Source of the DNA: a candidate division KSB1 bacterium
Lineage (GTDB): Bacteria; Zhuqueibacterota; Zhuqueibacteria; Thermofontimicrobiales; Thermofontimicrobiaceae
Length of the DNA stretch: 64,000 nucleotides
Reading direction: 5' to 3'
NCBI GenBank assembly: GCA_034506395.1
Contig: JAPDPQ010000014.1
Location: forward strand, 62,001 to 126,000
The notes beneath the pieces were generated by a model. The model was given only the letters and a program-made list of their open reading frames with translations, had not been told where the DNA came from and ran no database searches. Within the stretch, counting starts at the first letter, position 1, and every line of letters starts with the position of its first letter. Shown in pieces: positions 43,786 to 52,820 of the stretch. The position numbers and the translations under genes were made by a program.

Positions 43786-46164
43786 ATGGATCAGCAGCAA
43801 GATCGTCAAGTGACTTTTCAAGACTATTTGAGAATCCTCTATCGCGGTAGATGGATCATTTTGATATCCTTCCTCACCGTAGTGGGCTTTGTGACCTACT
43901 ACACCTTCACCATGACCCCAATTTACCGTTCCACTGTTAAGGTGATGATAAAGGACAATAGTGGCGTTCAGCAGGCGCTGTTTAATGTTGTTGACTTCAT
44001 GGAGAAAGAGAAGAAGATCAACAATCAGGTAGAAATTTTGAATAGCAGTACCCTAGCGGAGAGCGTCATCAAGCGACTAATGAGCAGCGAAGAAGCTGAT
44101 CGCTTGTACATTTTGGGTTACGATCCTGAGAATCGCCTCTCGGGCTTTAGCGTAAAAAAGGCGTTTCAGCAACTCTTCGACGAAGGATCAAATAATGCTC
44201 GATCTTCGCAAGACGAGGCATCACCACAACCGCTATTGCCACGGGAATATGAACAGAAGCTCCATGAAATCATCAGACAACTGCAGAGCAATATGAGCGT
44301 GGAGCCGATTCGAAATACCGACATGATTCGGATCAGCGTCACAGCACCATCGCCAACCGAAGCTGCATATATTGCCAACACGATAGCCCAGGTCTATAAA
44401 GAACAAAATCAATTGGCCAGTCAAGAGGAAGTCAGAAAGGTAAAAGATTTTTTAGGCGAACAACTCAGCGTTTTTCAGGAACAATTGCGTGAGTCCGAAC
44501 AAGCGCTGAAAGAATACAAAGAACGGGAAAAATTTGTGGCTCTGCCCCGAGAAGTTGATGAGTTGGTCACCAAGCTGGCTGAGGTCGAAAAACTGTATCG
44601 GGAAGCTGAAGTTGAGTTGAATTCCAATCGGGAGCGGCTGAGTTATATTGACGAGCAATTGGGCGCAAGCAAGAAGAATTTGAACATGCAAAACATTTTA
44701 ACCGCGCCATTCTTGAATGAGTTGAACCAAAAAATGGTTGAGTTGGAGACCCAAAAAACGCGTTATATTGCATCAGTTATCAACCACGGCGTTTATGATC
44801 CCAACGATCCAAATATTTTAAAGTTCAATGAACAAGCTAAGCTACTGGAAGAGAAATTGCGAGCTGGAATAACCCAACTAGCCGCTGCTGAAACCGGAGA
44901 CCCCATTACATTATCAGAAGAGCTATTTCAGAGGAAAATTGAAGTTGAGGCTACCATCCAGGCATTATTGCCAAAGGTAGAAGCTTTGAAAAAAATTGTG
45001 GCGGAGTATAATCAAGAATTGGAGAAAATTCCAGAACGTAGCCTGAAACTCGCACGATTAGAACGGGCCGCCCGGCTGGATGAAAAAATCACTTTGATGA
45101 TGAAAGAAAAGTACGAAGAGACGCGCATCACCGAGGTGGGGCAGCTTGGCAACGTCCGCATCATCGATCCCGCCAAACCAGATTACGTCCCTATCAAGCC
45201 GAAAAAGCAGATGAATATCCTTCTGGGCATCGTGATGGGTTTGGGATTGGGGATTGCAATGACCTTTATTTTAGAGTATTTTGACAATTCGGTCCGATCC
45301 GCTGCCGATATCGAACGACTCGGTATCCCGATTTTGGGAGCAATTCCAGTAATCAGAATCGAAGATACAAATTCAAAGCTCGGAAATAATGGTAAACACC
45401 GCCTCTCGGACCATGCCAACGCCGGAGAAGCCAAGGCAATGGTTAGTCGTTTAATTACTCATTTTGCCCCAAAGTCGCCGATCTCGGAGGCGTATCGAAG
45501 CTTAAGGACGAGCATTCAATACGCTCGCGCCGACAGCCCTCTGAAAACGATCGTCATTACCAGTCCTGGCCCCCAGGAGGGAAAGTCAACAACGGTAGCT
45601 AATCTCGCCATCACCATTGCGCAAATGGGAACAAAAACATTGCTGGTCGATACCGATCTTCGTCGGCCCATCTTGCATTCCATTTTTAATATCAATCGCT
45701 CCAAGGGCATCTCGAATTATTTAATTGGCAAAGCCGATCTCGATGAGGTAATTTTTAAAACAGAAATTGATAATTTATTTGTCATTCCCAGCGGGACTCT
45801 GCCTCCAAATCCGTCAGAATTATTGGGCTCCGTTTCTATGAAGCAATGCATCAGCGAATTGAAAAAACGATTCGATGTCGTATTATTCGATAGCCCGCCG
45901 ATTATGGCCGTCACAGATGCGGCCGTGATCAGCTCCGAAGTGGATGGAGTTATCTTGGTCGTCAAAGCCGGCCAAACCGACCGAAACGCAGTCCAGCGAA
46001 GCTTCGAAATCCTACGGAGTATTCCCAATCGGATCTTGGGTGCATTGCTCAATGTGGTCAGCGTGGATGGCGTCTACGGCTCATATTATTATTACTATTA
46101 TCACTATTATTATTACGGCAAAGACGGAATTAAGCACCACCGGCGTTCAAAAAGCCGGAGCTAA
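43786..46164 (+). CDS. Wzc-type polysaccharide copolymerase / bacterial tyrosine autokinase
   Basis: 792 residues. N-terminal Wzz domain with a first membrane helix at about 27-47, a long periplasmic coiled coil (about 180-430) and a second helix near 483-503 (MNILLGIVMGLGLGIAMTFI). The BY-kinase domain has Walker A GPQEGKSTTVANLA (about 593-606), Walker A' LLVDTDLRRP, and Walker B VVLFDSPPIM. The C-terminus ends in an unusually dense tyrosine tail, GSYYYYYYHYYYYG, the autophosphorylation cluster. It should control chain length and export of the surface polysaccharide made by the genes after 48.5 kb, 2.4 kb downstream. Own promoter. Confidence 0.94.
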   Translation: MDQQQDRQVTFQDYLRILYRGRWIILISFLTVVGFVTYYTFTMTPIYRSTVKVMIKDNSGVQQALFNVVDFMEKEKKINNQVEILNSSTLAESVIKRLMSSEEADRLYILGYDPENRLSGFSVKKAFQQLFDEGSNNARSSQDEASPQPLLPREYEQKLHEIIRQLQSNMSVEPIRNTDMIRISVTAPSPTEAAYIANTIAQVYKEQNQLASQEEVRKVKDFLGEQLSVFQEQLRESEQALKEYKEREKFVALPREVDELVTKLAEVEKLYREAEVELNSNRERLSYIDEQLGASKKNLNMQNILTAPFLNELNQKMVELETQKTRYIASVINHGVYDPNDPNILKFNEQAKLLEEKLRAGITQLAAAETGDPITLSEELFQRKIEVEATIQALLPKVEALKKIVAEYNQELEKIPERSLKLARLERAARLDEKITLMMKEKYEETRITEVGQLGNVRIIDPAKPDYVPIKPKKQMNILLGIVMGLGLGIAMTFILEYFDNSVRSAADIERLGIPILGAIPVIRIEDTNSKLGNNGKHRLSDHANAGEAKAMVSRLITHFAPKSPISEAYRSLRTSIQYARADSPLKTIVITSPGPQEGKSTTVANLAITIAQMGTKTLLVDTDLRRPILHSIFNINRSKGISNYLIGKADLDEVIFKTEIDNLFVIPSGTLPPNPSELLGSVSMKQCISELKKRFDVVLFDSPPIMAVTDAAVISSEVDGVILVVKAGQTDRNAVQRSFEILRSIPNRILGALLNVVSVDGVYGSYYYYYYHYYYYGKDGIKHHRRSKSRS

Positions 46165-46581
46165 AACGAAAAAACCAGTTTTTTCTTTTCAAATAAATAT
46201 AGAGTCTGAATTATTTGGGCTATCGTTGCTTATTCAGATATTTTTGAGCTTGCTAAAATTTTCACAAAATAATTTTATGAATCATGAGCAATCATAATTT
46301 TCAATTTTTGATTCGTTCAATTAGCGGTGCTTATTGTTCATTCTAATATTGCTCTGCTAAATTTAATTGTTTGAAATATTCGTATCTTGAATTCGAATGC
46401 AAAGATCTTCTAATTTGGTAATTCGCAAGTCAATAATGATGTCTAGATCCGTTTAGTCTATCTTGTGGCTAAATTCGATTTTGCCATTTTCAATTGAGTT
46501 TATTAGGGATAATTCGATTGATATTTGATCATCTTCTCAACAATTAACCGACTTGAATTAGATACAAAAAGGAACGAAACA
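46165..46581. other. Intergenic region, no gene seen
   Basis: About 400 AT-rich bases after the tyrosine kinase gene. A weak AT-only hairpin with a short U-tract at 46168-46190 may end that transcript. Nothing else is recognisable. Confidence 0.5.
46168..46190 (+). terminator. Weak terminator-like hairpin after the tyrosine kinase gene
   Basis: GAAAAAAC and GTTTTTTC can pair, though the loop is only CA unless the apex opens, and TTTTC follows shortly after. AT-only stem, so weak. Confidence 0.35.
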
Positions 46582-46926
46582 ATGAAAGAGACATTAGAAA
46601 GTTTTCCAAGGAATACGCTAAGACAAGCAGAACTTGCGCTGAAAGGATGGAAAGAATTAATCGATCAGCTAAATGTGCCGAATCTAACAATTGAAGCATT
46701 CGAACAGAAAATCAAATTTGCTGCGGAAAAGGTCGAATTGGCCGAGAAACTTAAGCAAGAGCGCAGCAAAGCCGTGAAAGTCCGTAACGAAAGCCTGAAG
46801 GATGTTTGGGACTTAACGAAGCGGATCAGAAACGCTGCTAAGGCAACTTTTGGGGATAACTCAACTAAAATTGAAAAATTTGGCGGCAAAATCACTCGCC
46901 AACGTGTGAAATCACGGGCTGAATAA
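46582..46926 (+). CDS. Small helical hypothetical protein, 114 aa
   Basis: 114 residues from the ATG at 46582, which has AAGGAA nine bases upstream; a frame from 46525 only adds a spurious start. The protein is almost wholly helical and charged: RQAELALKGWKELIDQLN, then a coiled-coil-like KIKFAAEKVELAEKLKQERSKAVKVRNESLKDVWDLTKRIRNAAKAT (quoted in part), ending in a basic tail with GKITRQRVKSRAE. No membrane segment or signal. Clear codon-level coding character, but I do not recognise the family. It is flanked by long gene-free AT-rich stretches. Confidence 0.68.
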   Translation: MKETLESFPRNTLRQAELALKGWKELIDQLNVPNLTIEAFEQKIKFAAEKVELAEKLKQERSKAVKVRNESLKDVWDLTKRIRNAAKATFGDNSTKIEKFGGKITRQRVKSRAE

Positions 46927-47621
46927 TACAGGGGAAAATTTCTAAAAATCAAATTTATCACCCAATACAAAAATACCTTCCCGCCTTCCGACCATAAACG
47001 ATGATTAGGGCTTAGGGCGTTATGGGATGCGGTGATTTAATCATAGTTCTGCAGATTTCCTTTATCGAATCATCTGAACAAATTGCGAATCACGTGACAT
47101 GAACAATTAGCTCGACAAGACAAGCCTAAAATATCGAACGGCCACTTTTTGCTTTTGAAAATCAACATGCAAAAGTTAAAGCGAGCGTTTGAATTTCTAT
47201 TTTTTTTTGGTGCATCATGGTCTTGGCCGTTTTTCGTTAAGTTTATTAATTTTCAGAAGGATAAAATGCAATATTTTTCGAAAAGGCTTTGGACCAAACA
47301 AAATTGGCATATTTCACTCAGTCTGTCTTGATAAACTTTGTGATTCGTCGCGGTATTTGTTCATGCGATTTTTCTCAAATAGCAAAATGTTAATGTTCTG
47401 TCTTTGAGCAATAAATTGTTAAATACAAAGCTTTTAATATTATAGAATAAAAACGATATATAGAAATAATTATAATAAAAATTGATGTATATCACAATAG
47501 GAAATGCAATTCTCATTTACCTTTTAATGTGAAAAAAAACTATAAATAAAATTAAAATTATTGCACATGCAAATGCTTTAAAATTAATAAGAAGCACATT
47601 GTTACAATCTAGCCATAATGA

Positions 47622-47649
47622 TTGACTATTAGATTAGAAATTATATATT
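47622..47649 (+). promoter_or_regulatory. Predicted promoter for the polysaccharide locus leader
   Basis: TTGACT at 47622-47627, 16-base spacer, TATATT at 47644-47649. The best hexamer pair in the 1.6-kb gene-free stretch. Confidence 0.5.
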
Positions 47650-47880
47650 ATAGACTCGTTGTTTGGGGGTGAATGAGTGCTTTAAGTAAAAGCGAAATAT
47701 GAAGCTTGCCCGCAATGCGTTCACAGCATGAACGATAATTGATCATTCGATCTGATGACATTACGAACCAGTTGATATGTTCAATCCAGTGCTCGCCTAA
47801 GGATATTGAGATTTCGCTTACATTGCGGGAATTTAATCAATAATCCATATTTGCCTTAGTCAGATTTCAGTTTAATATGC

Positions 47881-47937
47881 TTTTTCATCTCCTTTTTGAG
47901 GAGAAAGTTTTCATATTCTCCCTTTGAAGGAGAGACA
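47881..47937 (+). repeat. Two tandem similar hairpins
   Basis: Both units start TTTTCAT and carry a stem of TCTCC or CTCCT type pairing with AGGAG or GGAGA around a short loop; the first is at about 47881-47905, the second at 47907-47937. Arrangement suggests an RNA structure in the long leader or an old repeat pair. Confidence 0.5.
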
Positions 47938-48182
47938 GGGCATAGCAGATTCGAAAGTAATCATCATCTGATTTATATTTTATTTTAAAATTCAGAAAAT
48001 ATTCCTTGCGGTGATGGCAAAATTGTGACATCCATGCCGTATTGTGCATATCTAATGCATTTAATAAATTCATGTTGTCATGTATTTAGCAACTTTTGGC
48101 ACAATTTATGCAGATGAGACCCCCTCATTTGTGAAAGCCGTTGCTGAGTATGAGAAATTTTAATCCACAGAAGAGCGATCGG

Positions 48183-48351
48183 CTAATTAGTTCTTGTTGC
48201 AAAATTATCAAAACAGGATAAATTGTCATGCCTGCGCAGGCAGGCATCTCCATCTACAATTGACCCAAATAATGGCTTTAAAGAGATTCCTGCATGCGCA
48301 GGAATGACATCGTTTCATTTGATTTCCATTTTTGCAACAGAAACTAATTAG
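48183..48351. mobile_element. 169-bp MITE-like palindromic element with nested inverted repeats
   Basis: Outer 22-base terminal inverted repeats (48183-48204 and 48330-48351; CTAATTAGTT at the outer end and TGTTGCAAAA at the inner, 20 of 22 matching) enclose inner 25-base inverted repeats (48224-48248 and 48285-48309; TGTCAT then a CCTGCGCA core, 22 of 25 matching). It codes for nothing. Similar GTCAT-CCTGCGCA sequences are familiar in many genomes as small dispersed repeats. Confidence 0.65.
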
Positions 48352-48506
48352 ATTCAAAGAGAATTTTTTGCCAGTAAATTTGCGCGGATTAAATAAAATG
48401 AATATTCCGCTGATACGCTAAAATTCAGTGGACTTAGAGTATATTAATGGTGTTGTTGTTTATTATCTTTGTGCCGTGGTGAGTTTCATCGAAATGGGAC
48501 TGACAC

Positions 48507-48520
48507 GGCGGAGCTTTGCC
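48507..48520 (+). promoter_or_regulatory. ops-like motif ahead of the antiterminator gene
   Basis: GGCGGAGCTTTGCC resembles the E. coli ops pause element (GGCGGTAG then CGTG) with one base missing. It lies 25 bases before the NusG-like gene's start. Weak, position-supported only. Confidence 0.2.
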
Positions 48521-48544
48521 TAGACTAAGAGCAGAAAATATCGT

Positions 48545-49078
48545 ATGATTGAACCAATACAATCGATTTATGGGGAACTAAACGTAATTCCCAATTGGTA
48601 CGCGCTTTCAACGCGGGCGAGACATGAAAAAAAAGTTCATTCTCAATTGGTACAAAAGGGAATTACCAGTTTTCTCCCACTCCAAACGTTTCATCGCAAA
48701 TGGAGCGATCGCTATAAAAAGGTCGAAGAGCCTCTTTTTAGCTGCTATGTATTCGTAAAAATCGCATTGAAGGACCGATTGCAAGCTTTGCAGACCGATG
48801 GCGCCGTTCGACTCGTGTCGTTCAATGGCATTCCCGCTACAATCCCTGAAAGTCAGATCAATGCTATCAGAGGGATCATGGAAAACCACATCCCTATTGA
48901 AAGAGTTGATTATTTAACACCAGGTCAGAGAATTGAGATCATTCAAGGACCGCTTCGGGGCAGCACTGGAATTTTAGCGGAAATAAAAAACCGTCAGCGC
49001 CTTGTCATTCGCATTGATAGCATCATGCAAGCGATTTCCGTCGATATCGATCTGCGTGATGTAAGAGTAATTGAATGA
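48545..49078 (+). CDS. NusG-family antiterminator (RfaH/UpxY-like)
   Basis: 177 residues. The N-terminal NGN domain is NWYALSTRARHEKKVHSQLVQKGITSFLP, followed by EEPLFSCYVFVKI and the loop AVRLVSFNGIPATIPESQI. The C-terminal KOW domain is LTPGQRIEIIQGPLRGSTGILAEIKNRQRLVIRI. As a specialised NusG paralogue at the head of a sugar-transfer locus, it should keep RNA polymerase elongating through the long operon, as RfaH does in E. coli and UpxY in Bacteroides. The essential NusG itself, usually next to secE, is not here. A long gene-free leader precedes it. Confidence 0.92.
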   Translation: MIEPIQSIYGELNVIPNWYALSTRARHEKKVHSQLVQKGITSFLPLQTFHRKWSDRYKKVEEPLFSCYVFVKIALKDRLQALQTDGAVRLVSFNGIPATIPESQINAIRGIMENHIPIERVDYLTPGQRIEIIQGPLRGSTGILAEIKNRQRLVIRIDSIMQAISVDIDLRDVRVIE

Positions 49079-49164
49079 ACCTCGATCGAGTGTTTATTTT
49101 AGCTAATTTTTGATGAGAAAGCCTTCGCTTTCCAAATAGCGATTCAAGATCTAATGGTTGAGCA

Positions 49165-50160
49165 ATGAATTTCTTTGACCAATTTAAGAATAAGAGAGTT
49201 CTAATCACTGGTGGCGCTGGGTTCATCGGCAGTAATCTTGCCCATTATTTAGTCAAATGCCAGGCGAAAGTGACCATCATTGATTCCATGATCCCAGATT
49301 ATGGCGGCAATCTCCATAATTTAGAGGGTATTCTTGATAAAGTCGCCATCAATTTCTCAGACGTTCGCGATCGTTATGGCATGCAATATCTTATCAAAGG
49401 TCAGGATTATCTGTTTAATCTGGCTGGTCAGGTGAGCCATATCGACAGCATGAGAGATCCGTTCGCCGATCTGGAAATCAATGCTAAAAGCCAGCTCTCG
49501 ATTCTCGAAGCCTGCCGTCATTTTAACCCTGAGATCCGAATTGTTTTTGCCAGCACTCGGCAGATCTACGGCCGTGCCAAATACCTTCCAGTGGACGAAA
49601 ATCACCCGCTCGATCCACCAGATGTCAATGGAATTAATAAATTAGCGGGCGAACGATACCATACCCTTTATAGTAAAGTTTACGGTCTTCACTGCTCAGT
49701 TCTGAGATTGACGAATGTGTATGGCCCCCGACAGCTCATGAAACATGACCGCCAAGGCTTCATTGGCTGGTTCATCCGTCAGATCGTCCGTGGGGAAAGA
49801 ATCAAGATCTTTGGGACTGGGGAACAGAAACGCGACTTGGTTTTTGTTGATGATGTGGTGGATGCGCTGCTCCGCGCTGCTTGTTCCAATAACGCCAATG
49901 GCAAAATCTATAACATCGGCGGCGCTGAGCCGATCTCGCTAAAAAAGCTGGTCGAATTAATGATCGAAATTAACGGCGGCGGCAAGTACGAGCTCGTCCC
50001 GTTCCCAGATGAACGGAAAAAGATTGACATCGGCGATTTTTATACCGATTATAAAAAAATCGCCAACGACCTCGGTTGGAAACCCACAGTGTTGCTCAGA
50101 GAGGGTTTGAAACGCACCATCGAGTACTATCGCCAGCACGGCGAATATTATTGGACCTGA
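49165..50160 (+). CDS. Extended SDR NDP-sugar epimerase/dehydratase with unusual active site
   Basis: 331 residues. Rossmann motif VLITGGAGFIGSNLAHYL; DNLAGQVSH-type stretch (FNLAGQVSHIDSMRDP); FASTRQIYGRAKYLPVDENHPLDPPD. The active-site segment reads N155-G-I-N-K159 where YxxxK is usual: Lys is kept but Tyr is replaced by Asn. LRLTNVYGPRQLMKHDRQGF, FGTGEQKRDLVFVDDVV and YNIGGAEPISLKKLVEL complete the extended-SDR pattern. Related proteins with NGINK exist as a subgroup, so this may be a natural variant using another proton donor rather than a dead enzyme. Sugar substrate unknown; it sits between the antiterminator and initiating transferase. Confidence 0.88.
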   Translation: MNFFDQFKNKRVLITGGAGFIGSNLAHYLVKCQAKVTIIDSMIPDYGGNLHNLEGILDKVAINFSDVRDRYGMQYLIKGQDYLFNLAGQVSHIDSMRDPFADLEINAKSQLSILEACRHFNPEIRIVFASTRQIYGRAKYLPVDENHPLDPPDVNGINKLAGERYHTLYSKVYGLHCSVLRLTNVYGPRQLMKHDRQGFIGWFIRQIVRGERIKIFGTGEQKRDLVFVDDVVDALLRAACSNNANGKIYNIGGAEPISLKKLVELMIEINGGGKYELVPFPDERKKIDIGDFYTDYKKIANDLGWKPTVLLREGLKRTIEYYRQHGEYYWT

Positions 50161-50650
50161 TTTTCCAAATTGCTTCAATCGCCCCAAGCGATGGAATCAG
50201 TCTCATGAATCTAAAAAGGAGTAATAGATTCGATGCTTTCGGGAATGCCCAAAAAATTTAGTTAAATCTTCAATGGCCAGAAAATCAAAATTTGGGCCTT
50301 GATCCTAATAACAACACTCCAATGGACTATATTACCGCTTCGAAATTTTACCACTTTCTGTTGCAGCATCACTTAAAATTTAAATAAGCGAAGCATCTCA
50401 TGTTCTCTGCCTGATATTTGCAGCAGTTTTCTCGATGATATTCGCTGATGATTATGAACGTTTTTTACCCCAAGTTATGCTCAGTTATTCGTTTCTAATT
50501 TAATTGAAAGAGGAGTTGAATCAGAACCAAACCTACATCTTCTAAATCGGCTGCTTAATAGAGCCAGATCTTTGTTCTTAGAACATGTTAAATTTCTCAT
50601 AATTTCGCCATCACATCAACATTTGATTAAACAACTCGGGGCTGCAACGT
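50161..50650. other. Intergenic region before the initiating transferase
   Basis: 490 bases with no gene. The left part holds AAGCGATGGAATCAGT (50186-50201), a 16-base match to the large palindrome at 39540-39584. An AAAGAGGAG stretch near 50510 precedes only a nine-codon frame from a TTG. Confidence 0.5.
50186..50201 (-). repeat. 16-base copy of part of the 39.5-kb palindrome
   Basis: Its reverse complement, ACTGATTCCATCGCTT, is identical to 39546-39561. It is not itself flanked by the second arm. Confidence 0.6.
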
Positions 50651-52075
50651 ATGTTGAGAAGACATCTTCGCTTGACACCGGGAGTGATATTGTTCGGCGA
50701 TTTAATGACGACCATTGTCTCATTTCTGCTCACCTTCCCATTGCGATCTATCTTGATCCGCATTTATTCCTTCGGAGCAGAGATCCAATTCCGTCAATAT
50801 CTCCCGCTCTTGATCCCAATCCTCGTGGTTTGGACCATCGTTCTTCAATTCCAGCAAAGTACCTTAACCCTCCGCTACACATCTTTTCTTAATGAGCTAC
50901 AGCGCGTGCTCAAAACCGTGGGTTGGGGGATCGGTTTGCTGATTCTTTTGCTTTACAGTTTTCATATCGACCATATCGCTCGAAGCTTCATCTATCTTTT
51001 TGGTTTTGTCAATATCATTTTCCTGTTGATCGAAAAGTATGTCCTGCTCTTGGTACTGGAGCACTACCGAAAGAAGGGTATTAACAGGCGCAAGGTATTG
51101 ATCATCAGCGATGGCGATAGCTCCAAGCGATTGGTGGATTATATTCAGAAATATAGCGATTGGGGGCTGGACATCGTCGGATTTTTGGATGCCAATGGCC
51201 ACGAAGTGGGCAGCGAGTTCCTTGGCTCTAAAATTATCGGAAGATTATCCGATCTACCTGAAGTGCTTCATAATTACTTCATCGAAGAGGTGATTTTCGC
51301 TCTACCGCTCGGAAAGCTTGAAGCGTCCAAGGATCTGCTCCAGCTTTGTGAAACCGAAGGAGTTCAGGCGCGGATCATCTCCGATTTCTACAACGGCATT
51401 AAAGCCCATACTGAAGTGGAGACCGTTCACGGTCTACCCATAATTACCTATACCACAACCCCTCGAAAGGAATGGGAGCTATTCGTAAAGCGCGTGATCG
51501 ATGTGTTGATTGCTGGCGTCGGGTTGATTATTCTCTCCCCATTGTTTTTGATCATCGCCCTTGCCATTAAGTTTACCTCTCCTGGACCAGTTTTTTACCG
51601 TTGGAATGTCGTTGGACTGAACAAACGCCGATTTACCAGCTATAAATTTCGCACCATGGTGGTCAATGCCGACGAAATAAAAAAGCAATTGTTAGCTCAG
51701 AACGAGATGAATGGAGTCGTTTTCAAAATGAAAAACGACCCCCGCGTCACAAAAATTGGGCGCATTCTCAGAAAGTTCAGTCTGGATGAACTTCCGCAGC
51801 TTTTCAGTGTCCTGAAAGGTGATATGAGCCTTGTTGGCCCACGTCCACCCTTGGTCACCGAAGTCCCTGAGTTCAAAAGCTGGCACCGGCGCAAACTTTC
51901 CGTCAAGCCTGGGATCACGTGCCTGTGGCAATGCAGCGGCCGCAATCAGATCAAAGACTTCGATGATTGGGTCAGGATGGATCTGCAATACATCGACCAA
52001 TGGTCGCTCTGGCTCGATTTCAAAATTTTGTTCAAGACAATCCCAGCAGTTCTCACTGGGCGTGGGGCTTCATAA
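50651..52075 (+). CDS. Polyprenyl-phosphate sugar-1-phosphate transferase (WbaP/WcaJ type)
   Basis: 474 residues. Membrane helices over the first ~130 residues (e.g. [54 protein letters not shown]), a CoA-binding-like Rossmann domain at about 145-260 ([19 protein letters not shown]), and the catalytic bacterial sugar transferase domain: [88 protein letters not shown]. It loads the first sugar-phosphate on undecaprenyl phosphate, starting repeat-unit synthesis. UppS supplies the carrier. GGGG nine bases before the ATG is the only ribosome-binding signal. Confidence 0.93.
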   Translation: MLRRHLRLTPGVILFGDLMTTIVSFLLTFPLRSILIRIYSFGAEIQFRQYLPLLIPILVVWTIVLQFQQSTLTLRYTSFLNELQRVLKTVGWGIGLLILLLYSFHIDHIARSFIYLFGFVNIIFLLIEKYVLLLVLEHYRKKGINRRKVLIISDGDSSKRLVDYIQKYSDWGLDIVGFLDANGHEVGSEFLGSKIIGRLSDLPEVLHNYFIEEVIFALPLGKLEASKDLLQLCETEGVQARIISDFYNGIKAHTEVETVHGLPIITYTTTPRKEWELFVKRVIDVLIAGVGLIILSPLFLIIALAIKFTSPGPVFYRWNVVGLNKRRFTSYKFRTMVVNADEIKKQLLAQNEMNGVVFKMKNDPRVTKIGRILRKFSLDELPQLFSVLKGDMSLVGPRPPLVTEVPEFKSWHRRKLSVKPGITCLWQCSGRNQIKDFDDWVRMDLQYIDQWSLWLDFKILFKTIPAVLTGRGAS

Positions 52076-52401
52076 CCAGCATCAGTGCCAAAAAAGCAAT
52101 TGCAATAAAATAAAGCGTATCAAAGATAACAAGCTTGGAATCCAAGTGGATGCTATTGAATCTCTTGATCAATAATCATAAGTCTTACGTTAGGAGCAAC
52201 AATCTATTCATCATCACTTCTATCCATCGAAAAAGTGAGGGAACTTAAATTTTTTCCAAGGCCTTTTTGTTCGCGGCCATATCATATCTGCATCATTGTC
52301 ACTCCATGATTGTTGCCGATTTTCACTCATCCAGAGCTCAGTGCCGTTGAGAACAACATGTTTATAGCAGCACTGATAATTGAGAAAACGCAACAGCACT
52401 T

Positions 52402-52460
52402 AGTCGTCAGTCGTCAGTCAGCAGTAAACAGTAATCAGTAATCAGTAATCAGTAATCAGT
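52402..52460. repeat. Tandem 7-base repeat (CAGTAAT)
   Basis: One CAGTAAA, four CAGTAAT and a final CAGT at 52422-52460, preceded at 52402-52421 by related AGTCGTC units. Simple-sequence repeat in non-coding DNA. Confidence 0.85.
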
Positions 52461-52612
52461 GGCTGGCGAGCGGCAACTGAAGCCCAGGAAAGCGTCTCCA
52501 ATCATGACAAGGCAGAAACCAACAGCCAGGCGCAAAGCAATAAACATGATGCGCCAAATCGCAGATCCCAAATAGCCAGGATCTTTGTGGCATTGCGTTT
52601 AAAATATAACAC

Positions 52613-52640
52613 TTGATTTTTAAAATATTTTTCTTATATT
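52613..52640 (+). promoter_or_regulatory. Predicted promoter of the first MNT-HEPN module
   Basis: TTGATT at 52613-52618, 16-base spacer, TATATT at 52635-52640. The stretch around the -35 (AAAATATA, then CTTGATTTTTA) recurs ahead of the second module near 53700. Confidence 0.45.
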
Positions 52641-52820
52641 ATTTTGACAGAACAATTGGGAAATGAATCGCTTCTTTCTTCATCAACATCTGGGCAGAAA
52701 GGCGAAAATCACAATATCCAAAGAAACTTGCCCTGAACATGTGATGTCAGTTGTCCAGAAGCTGATGAAATGATTCAAAATCGCTTAAGCGGGCGAAGCA
52801 AGCGAACATTGGGTTTAACA

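Larger units (their letters stand above)
46927..48544. other. 1.6-kb gene-free AT-rich region upstream of the antiterminator gene
   Basis: No credible gene on either strand. It contains a predicted promoter at 47622-47649, two tandem hairpins at 47881-47937, a 169-bp palindromic element at 48183-48351 and an ops-like motif at 48507-48520, all listed separately. If the promoter is real, the NusG-like gene at 48545 has a leader of about 890 bases. The AT-rich composition fits an insertion-prone boundary of the polysaccharide locus. Confidence 0.6.
52076..52820. other. Repeat-bearing intergenic region
   Basis: 745 bases without a gene. Tandem CAGTAAT repeats lie at about 52402-52460; a TTGATT/TATATT promoter candidate for the toxin-antitoxin pair is at 52613-52640. 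Confidence 0.55.

Noticed and set aside
47149-47407. Overlapping 60- and 72-codon frames in the 1.6-kb gap
   Set aside because: Low-complexity Phe/Leu/Lys composition from AT-rich DNA; no ribosome binding site.
50572-50892. 106-codon frame overlapping the initiating transferase
   Set aside because: Covers the N-terminal membrane region of a certain gene in another frame.
52402-52460. Possible CRISPR array
   Set aside because: Units are only seven bases, contiguous and without spacers; it is a simple tandem repeat.
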